A stretch of DNA of 64,000 nt from AWTP1-18 sp036504515 (lineage in GTDB: Bacteria > Pseudomonadota > Gammaproteobacteria > Burkholderiales > Rhodocyclaceae). A program made the translations under genes and the position numbers. Where the stretch lies: positions 89,396-153,395 of the forward strand of contig DASXVA010000011.1 of NCBI GenBank assembly GCA_036504515.1. The letters are read 5' to 3'. Position 1 is the stretch's first letter. Each line of letters starts with the position of its first letter. Positions 17,308 to 26,090 of the stretch are shown here, piece after piece. The notes beneath the pieces are model-generated. The model ran no database searches. It was not told the origin of the DNA and saw only the letters and a program-made list of their open reading frames with translations.

Positions 17308-18933
17308 ATGGAAAACCTAGACGATCTGTTCCACCGACTTGAGCAACTGAATGAAGTGGGGGCTGCCTTATCCAAGGAACGGGATATTGAGCGTCTGCTG
17401 GAACGCATTCTGATTGCTGCCAAGGACATCACCCATGCCGATGGCGGGACGCTCTATCGGCTGACCGATGACCACGAGCACCTCCGCTTCGAGATCATGC
17501 GAACGGATTCTCTGGGTATCGCCTTGGGGGGCACTACCGGCAATCCAATCAAGCTGCCGGACTTGCCACTCCACGATGAAAACGGCAAGGCCAACAACGC
17601 CATGGTGGCGGCCTATGCAGCCATTCACGACCGGACTGTCAATATCGCGGATGCCTATACCGAAGCCGGTTTCGACTTTTCCGGCACCCGCAAATTCGAC
17701 CAGAAAACCGGCTACACCTCGAAGTCCTTCCTGACGGTTCCCATGAAAAACCATGAGAACGAGATCATCGGTGTGTTGCAACTGATCAATGCCATTTCCC
17801 CCGCAACAGGGGAGGTGGTTCCTTTTTCACCAGCCGACCAGCGACTGGCCGAGTCCCTGGCGTCCCAGGCTGCGATTGCCCTGACCAACCGGCAATTGAT
17901 CTCTCAACTCGAAACACTGTTCGAATCTTTCATTGGCCTGATCAACTTGGCCATTGATGAAAAGTCGCCCTATACCGCCGGCCACTGCCAGCGGGTGCCC
18001 TCTCTGACGCTGATGTTGGCGGATGCGGTGAATCAGACCCAAAAGGGGCCCCTGAGCGATTTCGTCATGTCGGAGAAGGATCGCTACGAACTGAAGATTG
18101 CCGGCATGCTGCATGATTGCGGCAAAGTCACAACCCCTGTTCATGTGGTGGACAAGGCGACCAAGCTGCAAACCATTTTTGATCGTATCCACATGGTGGA
18201 CACCCGTTTTGAAGTGCTCAAGCGGGATGCGGAAATCGCGGCCCTGAAAAAACAGTTGGCTCTGAGGCAGGCAACGGATACCCCGGCGGAAGAAGCAGTG
18301 CAGAAGGAGTGTCAGGAAGCGCTTCGTGCCCTGGATACAGATCGGGATTTTCTGCGCAAGATCAACATCGGCGGCGAGGCCATGAAAGATGAGGATCAGG
18401 AGCGGGTACGTCGCATCGGAACCGAGAACCGCTGGTGCAATGCCGATGGCGTGATGACTGAGTTCTTGTCTGGTGACGAGATGGAAAACCTCTCCATTCG
18501 TGCCGGGACCCTCACGCAAAAAGAGCGCGAAATCATCAATTACCACATCGTTGCCACTATCAAAATGCTGGAGCAGCTTCCCTGGCCCAAGCATTTGCGG
18601 AACGTGCCTGAATACGCAGGGGGGCACCATGAGCGGATGGACGGCAAGGGGTATCCGAAGGGGCTCACTCGGGAACAAATGTCCCTACAAGCCCGGATTA
18701 TGGGCATTGCCGATATCTTCGAGGCCTTGACGGCGCGGGATCGGCCCTACAAGCCGCCCATGAAGATTTCCCAGGCGGTCAATATTCTGTCCAACTTTGC
18801 CAAGACCGGCCACGTGGACCCGGATTTGTTCCGGGTATTCATGACGGAAGGGGTGTATCTCAAGTACGCCCACCAATACCTAGATCCGGGGCAGGTGGAT
18901 GAGGTGGACGCAGCTGCTGTTCTAGGGGCGTAA
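17308..18933 (+). CDS. GAF/HD-GYP domain protein, probable cyclic-di-GMP phosphodiesterase
   Basis: A 541-residue cytosolic protein: coiled N-terminus (LHHRLEQL-like heptads), GAF domain (about 20-190), then an HD-GYP domain. Metal and catalytic residues are present: GHCQRVPSL, H269-D270-x-G-K, and H440-H-E-R-M-D-G-K-G-Y-P. A charged coiled insert of about 90 residues (about 295-390) interrupts the HD-GYP domain. HD-GYP enzymes degrade cyclic-di-GMP to pGpG or GMP. The ATG at 17308 is chosen, 37 bases after the ATPase gene; longer in-frame starts lie inside that gene. Last gene of the signalling operon. Confidence 0.92.
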   Translation: MENLDDLFHRLEQLNEVGAALSKERDIERLLERILIAAKDITHADGGTLYRLTDDHEHLRFEIMRTDSLGIALGGTTGNPIKLPDLPLHDENGKANNAMVAAYAAIHDRTVNIADAYTEAGFDFSGTRKFDQKTGYTSKSFLTVPMKNHENEIIGVLQLINAISPATGEVVPFSPADQRLAESLASQAAIALTNRQLISQLETLFESFIGLINLAIDEKSPYTAGHCQRVPSLTLMLADAVNQTQKGPLSDFVMSEKDRYELKIAGMLHDCGKVTTPVHVVDKATKLQTIFDRIHMVDTRFEVLKRDAEIAALKKQLALRQATDTPAEEAVQKECQEALRALDTDRDFLRKINIGGEAMKDEDQERVRRIGTENRWCNADGVMTEFLSGDEMENLSIRAGTLTQKEREIINYHIVATIKMLEQLPWPKHLRNVPEYAGGHHERMDGKGYPKGLTREQMSLQARIMGIADIFEALTARDRPYKPPMKISQAVNILSNFAKTGHVDPDLFRVFMTEGVYLKYAHQYLDPGQVDEVDAAAVLGA

Positions 18934-18968
18934 GTTTTTATCCCGCGCGGAGTAGTGGGTAGTGCTGC

Positions 18969-19748
18969 CTAGGCGGTTTTGACGTAACCGATAGCCAAGG
19001 AAATAGCGTCGGCAGTTTCCTTGAGAATGGCAGCCCAGTCGGGTTTATGCCGATCTGATGGGGCGGAGATGGAGAGTCCTGCCACCAGCGAGCCCGAGTC
19101 ATCCCGAACCGGGGCGGCAATGCAGCGCAAGCCCTGTTCGACTTCTTCCCGGTCAAAGGCAACACCGTGGCGGCGCACCCAGTCCAGTTCTTTTTCCAGG
19201 GCCGGCAGCGTGGTGATGGAACTTGGCGTGTGGCCGGGCAATCCGGTACGGCGCGCATAGTCCCGTACGCTGTCGGATTTGTCTTCAGCCAGATAGAGTT
19301 TGCCGACGGAAGTCACGTGGAGCGGGGCACGGGCACCGACCAGATGGACGACCCGTACTGAGGAGCGGCCGCTGGAGGTTCTTTCCACATAGACGATTTC
19401 ATCGCCTTGCCGAACCCCAAGATTGATGCTTTCCCCCAGGCGCTGGTGCAATTGCTGCATCAGGGGCATGGCGGCTTCGCGGATATTGATGCGGGACTTC
19501 ACGACATTGCCCAGTTCCAGCAGGCGGATGCCCAAGCGATAGGTGCCACCGTCGCCTTTTTCGGCAAAGCCCGAGGCGGCCATGGCCGCCAGGATGCGGT
19601 GGGCAGTGGAGGGGTGGAGGTCGGTTTCCAGGGCCAGCTGCTTGAGGCTGACCGGGTCGTGGTAGTAAGAGAGCACATCAAGCAAACGCATCATGCGTTC
19701 AATAACCTGAATGCCGCCCTTGGCCTCTGCCGTTTTTTCTGTTGCCAC
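18969..19748 (-). CDS. IclR-family transcriptional regulator
   Basis: A 259-residue regulator: N-terminal winged helix-turn-helix (about 15-75, SLKQLALETDLHPSTAHRIL) and C-terminal IclR effector domain (about 85-250) with VRQGDEIVYVERTSS. IclR proteins control catabolic or central metabolic genes in response to small molecules; the ligand here is unknown. A ten-base inverted repeat 14 bases before the start looks like its own operator. It converges on the HD-GYP gene and lies downstream of the DUF3124 and antiporter genes on the same strand. Confidence 0.92.
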   Translation of the reverse strand: MATEKTAEAKGGIQVIERMMRLLDVLSYYHDPVSLKQLALETDLHPSTAHRILAAMAASGFAEKGDGGTYRLGIRLLELGNVVKSRINIREAAMPLMQQLHQRLGESINLGVRQGDEIVYVERTSSGRSSVRVVHLVGARAPLHVTSVGKLYLAEDKSDSVRDYARRTGLPGHTPSSITTLPALEKELDWVRRHGVAFDREEVEQGLRCIAAPVRDDSGSLVAGLSISAPSDRHKPDWAAILKETADAISLAIGYVKTA

Positions 19749-19761
19749 GTTTCAGACCTGT

Positions 19762-19799
19762 CATTTCACAAGGCGCTGAATGTATCACATTGTGAAATG
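19762..19799. promoter_or_regulatory. Candidate IclR autoregulatory operator
   Basis: CATTTCACAA (19762-19771) and TTGTGAAATG (19790-19799) form a perfect ten-base inverted repeat with an 18-base spacer. The right arm is part of a second, overlapping palindrome, TCACATTGTGA. It lies at -14 to -51 from the IclR gene start, where IclR-type autoregulation is usual. A separate hairpin, AGGCAAG/CTTGCCT at 19801-19820, follows the DUF3124 gene. Confidence 0.55.
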
Positions 19800-19831
19800 C
19801 AGGCAAGGAAAGGCTTGCCTGGGCAGCAATC

Positions 19832-20311
19832 CTATTTCTTCAATACCCGGGCGGTCGTAATGAACACAACGCTGCGGGAGGCCCGGATATCTGCGTGAAG
19901 AGCTTCGACCAAAGGCGGATTGACGGGAGTGTCGGAAGACCAGAGGATGATGAAGTTGGCGCCGGAACCGCCGGAAACATCGGTATGGGGAACAAACAAT
20001 TCCAGCGTACCCATAGGAGGGACGCTGCGGGGGGCGGGTACATATTCCTTCAACAGCTTGCCACCGGTGTCGTAGTAACGGGCCGAGGTGACGCGCAGGC
20101 TGTTTGCGCTGTCGGTGTTGCGGATGCTGATATGGGCCGAGGTCAGGGTTTCTCCGGGCTTGCCGGAACGGTCCAGGTCGCCGTGGTACAGGTGGGAGTA
20201 AATCGGCAGATAGAGGGATTGGCCGCTGGACAGGGCTTCCTGTGCATTCGCATTCATTGCGGCCAGCAGCATTATGGCCAGGGCGGCAAGACAGGTTCGA
20301 ATCGGCTTCAT
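19832..20311 (-). CDS. DUF3124 periplasmic protein
   Basis: A 159-residue protein with a signal peptide (residues 1-23, hydrophobic core LAALAIMLLAAM, cut after NANA). The mature part fits DUF3124: YLPIYSHLYHG, ISIRNTD, and VRVTSARYYD-like strand patterns with a Ser/Gly-rich loop. The function is unknown. Its start overlaps the stop of the Kef-type antiporter gene by four bases, so the two are translated together; a role at the envelope related to that transporter is a guess. Confidence 0.8.
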   Translation of the reverse strand: MKPIRTCLAALAIMLLAAMNANAQEALSSGQSLYLPIYSHLYHGDLDRSGKPGETLTSAHISIRNTDSANSLRVTSARYYDTGGKLLKEYVPAPRSVPPMGTLELFVPHTDVSGGSGANFIILWSSDTPVNPPLVEALHADIRASRSVVFITTARVLKK

Positions 20312-22104
20312 GGTTTTTCTTTCTGGGTGGTGTCTGGTGCAGGATCTTTGCGCCGGATTTTTGCTAGCCCTCTTTTTATCACGCCAGCTCGCTCCTCTTT
20401 GTAGAAAGCGCGCAGAGAGGCATAGCGCTCGGAGCGGATCGCGCGGACGCGCAGGATGGCCTGCTCTGTGGGGATGCCCAGCTGGGAGAGGGTTTCCGCC
20501 GCAATCATCAGGCTGCCTTCAAGGACCTCCGGGATGACTTCCGTTGCACCCGCGGCCTTCAGGCGGGGTACCGAGGATTCATTTTGGGTGCGGACCACAA
20601 TGGGGATATCCGGGCGGGCCTGCCGCACGACCCGCAATACCTGTTCGACCGAGTGTTGTTCCGGGTAAGTGATGACCACCACCCTTGCCCGCTCGATCCC
20701 CGCCGCATGAAGGATTTCAGCCCGGTCAGCATTGCCGAAAACCACCTTGCGGCCTTTGGTGGCAGCTTGACGGGTGCGCCGGGGATCGACATCCAGAGCG
20801 AGGAAGGGCACGTTTTCCCCTTCAAGAAAGTCGGCAATTCTTTCTCCGGTGCGACCATAGCCACAGAGGATCACATGCTGGTCGAAGGCTTCACTCTCCT
20901 CGGCCACTTGTTGAACGACCTTTTTGCTCAGGCCACCGCGCTTGGTTCGGGCCATGTGATTGCCCAGATGCGCTGCTTGCGAGATCAGAAGGGGCGCCAG
21001 AAACATGGACATCAGCATGGCGGCAATGGTGACTTGAAAGGTTTCGTTATTTACCAGCTTGTTGTCATGGGCCAATTCAATCAGGACCAGACCGAATTCC
21101 CCGGCTTGGGCCAGTTGTGCCGTGGTACGCAGGGCCACTTCCCGGGGGCTGCGGGCACCCAGGGATACCAGCATGACGACTAGCCCTTTGCCACCCACAA
21201 GCAGAAGTACGGCCATACCCAATAGATGAAGATGGCTGATGACGAAATGCAGGTCCAGCATCATGCCGACGGTGACGAAGAACAGGCCGAGCAGAATGTC
21301 GCGGAAAGGACGGATATCGGCTTCGACTTGGTGGCGGTAAGCCGTTTCGGAAATCAGCATGCCGCCGACAAAGGCACCCAGGGCCAAGGAGAGCCCGGTT
21401 TGTGCCGTGGCGTAGGCAAGGCCCACAACGATCCAGAGGGTGGTGAGGACGAAGAGTTCTTCCGAGCGGTGATGGGCGACCGCGTCGAACAGCGGTTTCA
21501 TCAGGCGTTGGCCCACCCAGATCATCAAGGTAAGCACAATGACGGCCTGTACCAGGGCGGCGCCCAGGGTACGGAACAGGTCGCCAGCGGGTTCCGCCAG
21601 GGCCGGTAGCAGAATCAGACAGGGGACGACGGCGATATCCTGAAACAGCAGCACGCCCATGGTCTGGCGCCCGGAACGGGAATGCAGTTCAAAGCGCTCT
21701 GACAACATCTTGGCAACGATAGCGGTGGAAGACATGGAAATGGCCAGACCAACAGCCAGGCCGGAACGCCAGTTCTGGCCGTAAATCAGAAATGTTGCGG
21801 CCATGGTACCGAGAGTGGTCATTACCATCTGGGCTGAGCCCAGGCCAAACACCAGGCCCCGCATGGCTTTGAGCCGGGTCAGGCTGAACTCAAGGCCGAT
21901 GGAAAACATCAGGAAGACGACACCAAACTCGGCGACCGTATCCACAGTTTCACTTTCTGCCAACAGCTTGAGCCCATGGGGACCAAAGGTCATGCCGACG
22001 GCCAGATAGCCGAGCATGGGGGGCAAATTAAAACGCCGCGTGGCAGAAACAGCGCCAACGGCAGCAGAAAGCAAGAGAAGCAGGGAGAGCAATGAGTTAT
22101 GCAT
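20308..22104 (-). CDS. Kef-type cation/proton antiporter (CPA2) with RCK domain
   Basis: A 598-residue inner-membrane protein: about 12 helices (residues 5-390) of the Na+/H+ exchanger fold, with family motifs LGYLAVGMTFGPHG and FQDIAVVPCLILLP, then a TrkA-N/RCK Rossmann domain (about 408-530, VILCGYGRTGERIADFL). This is the KefB/KefC and YbaL architecture; glutathione gating cannot be decided from sequence. It likely exchanges K+ for H+. It is divergent from a second antiporter gene (95-base gap), and the DUF3124 gene overlaps its 3' end. Confidence 0.92.
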   Translation of the reverse strand: MHNSLLSLLLLLSAAVGAVSATRRFNLPPMLGYLAVGMTFGPHGLKLLAESETVDTVAEFGVVFLMFSIGLEFSLTRLKAMRGLVFGLGSAQMVMTTLGTMAATFLIYGQNWRSGLAVGLAISMSSTAIVAKMLSERFELHSRSGRQTMGVLLFQDIAVVPCLILLPALAEPAGDLFRTLGAALVQAVIVLTLMIWVGQRLMKPLFDAVAHHRSEELFVLTTLWIVVGLAYATAQTGLSLALGAFVGGMLISETAYRHQVEADIRPFRDILLGLFFVTVGMMLDLHFVISHLHLLGMAVLLLVGGKGLVVMLVSLGARSPREVALRTTAQLAQAGEFGLVLIELAHDNKLVNNETFQVTIAAMLMSMFLAPLLISQAAHLGNHMARTKRGGLSKKVVQQVAEESEAFDQHVILCGYGRTGERIADFLEGENVPFLALDVDPRRTRQAATKGRKVVFGNADRAEILHAAGIERARVVVITYPEQHSVEQVLRVVRQARPDIPIVVRTQNESSVPRLKAAGATEVIPEVLEGSLMIAAETLSQLGIPTEQAILRVRAIRSERYASLRAFYKEERAGVIKRGLAKIRRKDPAPDTTQKEKP

Positions 22105-22199
22105 GGAGCTCAGTAGAGTGAGGCGGGGGCTGCAAAGTTCGCAGGAACAGCGCTTGCTAGAATCAGAGAATAATTTCCAATTGTAATGAAAGTCACCGC

Positions 22200-23441
22200 A
22201 TGGAATCCTCCGCAGCTATTGAGTTAGCCAAACACATTTTGATGACGTTTGGACTCATCCTCGCCTTTGGTACTGCTTTTGGTCTGCTGGCGCAAAGAAT
22301 CAAGGTTCCGGATGTGGCCGTCTTTCTGATTGTGGGCATGGCCTTAGGCCCTGGTGTTACCGGCTTGGTGGACATCAAGCCCGACTCCACGCTCAATCAA
22401 CTCATCCTGATTTTTGGTTCCTGCTACATTCTGTTCGATGGTGGTGCCTCGTTGCGCCTGAAGGTGTTGAAAGAGGTTTGGATCACCATTGTCATTATGG
22501 CTACGGTGGGCGTACTTATTACCGCATTCATTACTGCTGTTGCCGCATGGTATGTGTTCTCGCTGCCCTTTATCGTTGCGTTGCTGCTGGCTTCGACCCT
22601 TGCCTCTACCGATCCGGCGACCCTGGTGCCGGTTTTTAAACAGGTGAAAATCAAGGACAGGGTCGCGCAGACCGTGTTGTCCGAATCCGCTTTCAACGAT
22701 GCCATGGGGGCGATTGTTACGTTTGCCGTGTTGGGGCTGGCGATGGGCAACGGCGAATTTTCCCTTGGCGCATCCTTGCTTGATCTTGCTCAACAAGCCG
22801 GTATCGGACTGGTAGCAGGCGGTGTTTTGGGCTATCTCGCCGCTTTGCTGATCGCCCATGAGAAATACGCCTTCCTGCTGGAATACGCTCCAGTGGTGAC
22901 ACTGATGGCAGTTATCGGTGCTTATTTGGGAGCCGATGGCCTTCATGCCAGCGGCTTCATGGCTGTGTTTGTTTTTGGCATCATCATCGGCAATAAGGAT
23001 GTCTTCGGTTTTGAAATGCACGAAGGCGAGCAGGAAAAGATGGAAGACTTTGTCGCCACCACGGCCCTGGTCATGAGAATGTTCATTTTCATCCTGCTCG
23101 GCTCTCAAGTGGACTTCGCCTTGATGGCCAAGTACTGGGTTGGTGGTGTAGCGGTGGTACTGGTGTTCATTTTTGTGGCGAGACCCGCCACGGTGTTCCT
23201 GTGTGCTCTGCCGGACCGTCGTGCCAAGTGGTCACTCAAGGAAATGCTGTTCATGTGCTGGACCCGGGAAACCGGCGTTATTCCTGGTGCTTTGGCGGGA
23301 TTGCTGGTGGGTCTGGGGGCGCCGGAAGCCAAGCTGATTGCCTCGGTCACCTTCATTGCCATTCTCAGCACTATTCTGCTGCAGGCAACTACCACCAAGT
23401 GGTTGGCCGGCAAGCTTGGTTTGCTGGTGGATGAAGGCTAG
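22200..23441 (+). CDS. Na+(K+)/H+ antiporter, CPA1/NhaP family
   Basis: A 413-residue protein of about 12 membrane helices. The stretch LASTDPATLVPVFKQ and LSESAFNDAMGAIVTF (N and D ion-binding residues) are CPA1/NhaP hallmarks. It lacks the long cytosolic C-terminal domain of NhaP2. Substrate ion (Na+ or K+) is not predictable. It is divergent from the Kef-type antiporter, so the two likely share a regulatory region. A long inverted repeat lies just after its stop. Confidence 0.92.
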   Translation: MESSAAIELAKHILMTFGLILAFGTAFGLLAQRIKVPDVAVFLIVGMALGPGVTGLVDIKPDSTLNQLILIFGSCYILFDGGASLRLKVLKEVWITIVIMATVGVLITAFITAVAAWYVFSLPFIVALLLASTLASTDPATLVPVFKQVKIKDRVAQTVLSESAFNDAMGAIVTFAVLGLAMGNGEFSLGASLLDLAQQAGIGLVAGGVLGYLAALLIAHEKYAFLLEYAPVVTLMAVIGAYLGADGLHASGFMAVFVFGIIIGNKDVFGFEMHEGEQEKMEDFVATTALVMRMFIFILLGSQVDFALMAKYWVGGVAVVLVFIFVARPATVFLCALPDRRAKWSLKEMLFMCWTRETGVIPGALAGLLVGLGAPEAKLIASVTFIAILSTILLQATTTKWLAGKLGLLVDEG

Positions 23442-23448
23442 GTATTCT

Positions 23449-23492
23449 CTCTGTTCACGGCAATGGCTATTCAGCGATTGCCGTGAACAGAG
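23449..23492. terminator. Long perfect inverted repeat between convergent genes
   Basis: A perfect 16-base stem CTCTGTTCACGGCAAT (23449-23464) and ATTGCCGTGAACAGAG (23477-23492) with a 12-base loop lies between the antiporter and GGDEF stops. There is no T tract on either strand, so it may be a bidirectional transcript end or processing hairpin rather than a standard intrinsic terminator. Confidence 0.6.
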
Positions 23493-23523
23493 GATTGAAC
23501 GGCGTTAACACAACCGATAGAAA

Positions 23524-25134
23524 TCACTTTTCCGGCACATAAATACGGTAGTGATTTTTACCGGACTGTTTGGCCCGGTACATGGCGATGTCGGCATGGC
23601 GCAAGAGGGTTTCCGCATCGGAATAATCCCGGGGGAACACGGTCACGCCCAAGCTTGCACTGATCTGGAAGGTTTCGCCGCGGATTGCGTAGGGTTTTGC
23701 CATGTTTTGCATTACCCGATCCAGCGTGGGCTCGATTTCGTAGCCGTGCTCCAGTTCGGTCAGGATCAGAACGAATTCATCACCGCCAAGTCTGGCCACC
23801 GTGTCGCCCCCCCGCACCGCAGCAGTTAGCCGACCGGCAACTTCAACCAGAAGCGCATCGCCATAGACATGACCATGGTTGTCATTGACTGGCTTGAAGT
23901 CGTCAAGATCAAGAAAACAGACAGCGACCATCCGGTTGTAGCGGGTCGAATTCGAAATGGCTTGATTCATCCGGTCCATCATCAGGGCGCGGTTGGGCAG
24001 GCCGGTCAAACTATCCAGATTCACCAGTCGTTCCAGGTTGCGCTGGGTATTCTTCAGTTCGGTAATTTCAGTGAAGATCCCGACATAGTGCAAAAGATTC
24101 CCTGCGTCATCATGGACGGCATTGATGTCGAGGATTCCCGGGCAGAGGGATCCATCCTTGCGCCGATTCCATATTTCGCTATGCCACTTACCCGAGTAGT
24201 TGAGGGAGTGCCACATGGATTCGTAAAACGCAGCATCCTGTAGCCCCGAGTTGAGAATGCGGGGATTCTGGCCTTCAACCTCTTGCTGGGAATAGCCCAT
24301 GATCCGGCTGAAGGCGTCGTTGATGCGCAGAATGTGGCGATTGGTATCGGTAATCAGGATCGCTTGCTGGGAATGATCGAAGATCATTGCATCCATGGAG
24401 AGTTTGTTCTTGACTGATATTTCGTCGGTAATGTCTCGAATGGTGCCGATCATCGACACCGGAGCACCGTCACAGTCGTAAGTGATCTTGCCATCCCCCT
24501 GTAACCAGCGGGTTTCACCATTACTGGGCCGGCGTATCTGGTAGCTGCGATGAAAGCTCTGGCGTTGCAGAATGATTTCTTGCAGGTAATTTCTCATCTC
24601 CTCCCGGGATTCGGGAATTACCAGATTCAGCCATCCTTCCAAGGTGCGCGGATAGTCCTGATCAATACCGAAAATATTGGTCAGGATGTAGGGGCTTTCC
24701 CAAAGGTTGTGCTGCATGTCGTAGGTGAAATAGCCGATGCGGGCTATTTCCTGGGCCTGCTTCAACTGGCTTTGTTGTTCTTCCAGTTGATTCAGAGCAA
24801 GCTTCAGTTCCGTGATGTCGATGCAGTAGCCGATGAACCCGTTGCCCTCTGCATCGGCGACTGCTTGATCCCGTAGCCAGCGGTATTCGCCGTGTTGATT
24901 GCGCAGACGATATTCCGTGGTGAAGTGAAAGCAGCCAGCCGGGACGTTACCTTCCAGTATGTCCCGGTCTTCCGGCCAGACATTTTCCATCCAGCCTAGC
25001 CCTTGTTCCTGGGCTGCAGTTCTGCCGCTGAAGTCCAACCAGGCATCGTTGAACCAGTCCCTCGCACCCGTCAAATCACCATGCCAGATCAGCATGGGTG
25101 CTTTCTTGAAAATCTCCAGATCCGCCGCCTGCAT
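23524..25134 (-). CDS. PAS-domain diguanylate cyclase (GGDEF)
   Basis: A 536-residue cytosolic protein without membrane helices. Three PAS/PAC units (about 8-115, 120-240, 250-370) precede a GGDEF domain (about 375-536). The catalytic loop G450-G-D-E-F454 is intact, and RGGD a few residues upstream matches the inhibitory I-site RxxD. It should make cyclic-di-GMP in response to a signal sensed by the PAS domains; no cofactor is evident. No EAL domain follows. It is convergent with the antiporter gene and stands alone. Confidence 0.93.
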   Translation of the reverse strand: MQAADLEIFKKAPMLIWHGDLTGARDWFNDAWLDFSGRTAAQEQGLGWMENVWPEDRDILEGNVPAGCFHFTTEYRLRNQHGEYRWLRDQAVADAEGNGFIGYCIDITELKLALNQLEEQQSQLKQAQEIARIGYFTYDMQHNLWESPYILTNIFGIDQDYPRTLEGWLNLVIPESREEMRNYLQEIILQRQSFHRSYQIRRPSNGETRWLQGDGKITYDCDGAPVSMIGTIRDITDEISVKNKLSMDAMIFDHSQQAILITDTNRHILRINDAFSRIMGYSQQEVEGQNPRILNSGLQDAAFYESMWHSLNYSGKWHSEIWNRRKDGSLCPGILDINAVHDDAGNLLHYVGIFTEITELKNTQRNLERLVNLDSLTGLPNRALMMDRMNQAISNSTRYNRMVAVCFLDLDDFKPVNDNHGHVYGDALLVEVAGRLTAAVRGGDTVARLGGDEFVLILTELEHGYEIEPTLDRVMQNMAKPYAIRGETFQISASLGVTVFPRDYSDAETLLRHADIAMYRAKQSGKNHYRIYVPEK

Positions 25135-25358
25135 GGCAGACTCACCTTCTTCTGTGTTTGACTAATCCGGGCACTATGGAATGTTGAGTATGGCTGTTCT
25201 TGATCTGGGGCAATGAAGACCCAAAAACTCCGGCGGTTCTATCCTTCGCCGTGACGTGCTTCACTTCTGCGTATCATCGGCTATCGCCAAGGACTTGTTC
25301 TTGGCTGAATTGCCAACGAACAGGTGCTCACGATGCCCCAATATTTACGGAGATTGAA

Positions 25359-25736
25359 ATGAAGAAAGCCGTGATCCTCTTTGGCCATGGCGCCCGTAAT
25401 CCCGAATGGGCGGAGCCGTTTCATCGCATCCGTGCCGCCATGCTGGTCAAGGAACCTGCTGTACCGGTAGCGTTGGGGTTTCTCGAGTTGATGCAACCTT
25501 CATTGGAGGAAGCCATTGATCAACTAGTCAAGGATGGTGCTGATGAATTGGTGATTGTTCCCATCTTCATGGCGGCTGGCAGCCACGTTAAAAAGGATTT
25601 GCCCCTGCTGGCAGCCGACGCCATGGATCGGCACGCCGGTTTGACGATCACGCTAGCACCACCGGTAGGGGAGGCGGTGCCGGTGATTGATGCCATGGCG
25701 ACCTACGCCTTGAATCCGCCACCTTTGGTCGAATAG
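25359..25736 (+). CDS. cbiX: Small CbiX-type sirohydrochlorin chelatase
   Basis: A 125-residue protein with the chelatase-like start KKAVILFGHGARNPEW (metal-binding His in FGHGAR) and the second-half motif VIVPIFMAAGSHVKKDLP (His). This is the half-length CbiX(S) form, which works as a homodimer and inserts Co2+ or Fe2+ into sirohydrochlorin for cobalamin or siroheme. The ATG at 25359 matches the family start; the frame is open upstream to 25200 without similarity. No other cobalamin or siroheme gene is nearby. Confidence 0.9.
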   Translation: MKKAVILFGHGARNPEWAEPFHRIRAAMLVKEPAVPVALGFLELMQPSLEEAIDQLVKDGADELVIVPIFMAAGSHVKKDLPLLAADAMDRHAGLTITLAPPVGEAVPVIDAMATYALNPPPLVE

Positions 25737-25763
25737 CTCCGGGGGGCTTAATAGTCCCGTTGC

Positions 25764-26069
25764 CTACATGACTGCCTTGAACAGTTCCAGTTGGGGCGGG
25801 CCTAGATAGAGTTCCCGGGCACTGGCGCCGGCGTTGACGTGGGCCTTGCGGAAGGCCTCCGAGCGGGTCCAGTCCTCGAAGCTGTCTTCTGACTCCCAGA
25901 CAGTATGGGAGGCGAAGAGCGTGTACTCCTCTGTAGTGGCGCCCTGGAGAAGCTGAAACTCCCGGAAGCCCGGGACTTCGCTCAGGTAGCTTTCCCGTTT
26001 GCGCCAGATTTCAATGAATTCTTCTTCCCGGCCGGGAGCAATGCGAAAGCGGTTCATGGCGAGAAACAT
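25764..26069 (-). CDS. Antibiotic biosynthesis monooxygenase (ABM) domain protein
   Basis: A 101-residue alpha/beta-barrel ferredoxin-like protein with the ABM pattern NRFRIAPGREEEFIEIW and HTVWESEDSFEDWTRSEAF. Relatives include HmoA/IsdG-type heme-degrading enzymes and small quinol monooxygenases. The NWxxxxxF/heme-ligand residues cannot be assigned safely, so the substrate is open. It lies 21 bases downstream of the J-domain protein gene on the same strand and is likely co-transcribed. Confidence 0.82.
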   Translation of the reverse strand: MFLAMNRFRIAPGREEEFIEIWRKRESYLSEVPGFREFQLLQGATTEEYTLFASHTVWESEDSFEDWTRSEAFRKAHVNAGASARELYLGPPQLELFKAVM

Positions 26070-26090
26070 GGGAACTCCTGAGATATTGAT

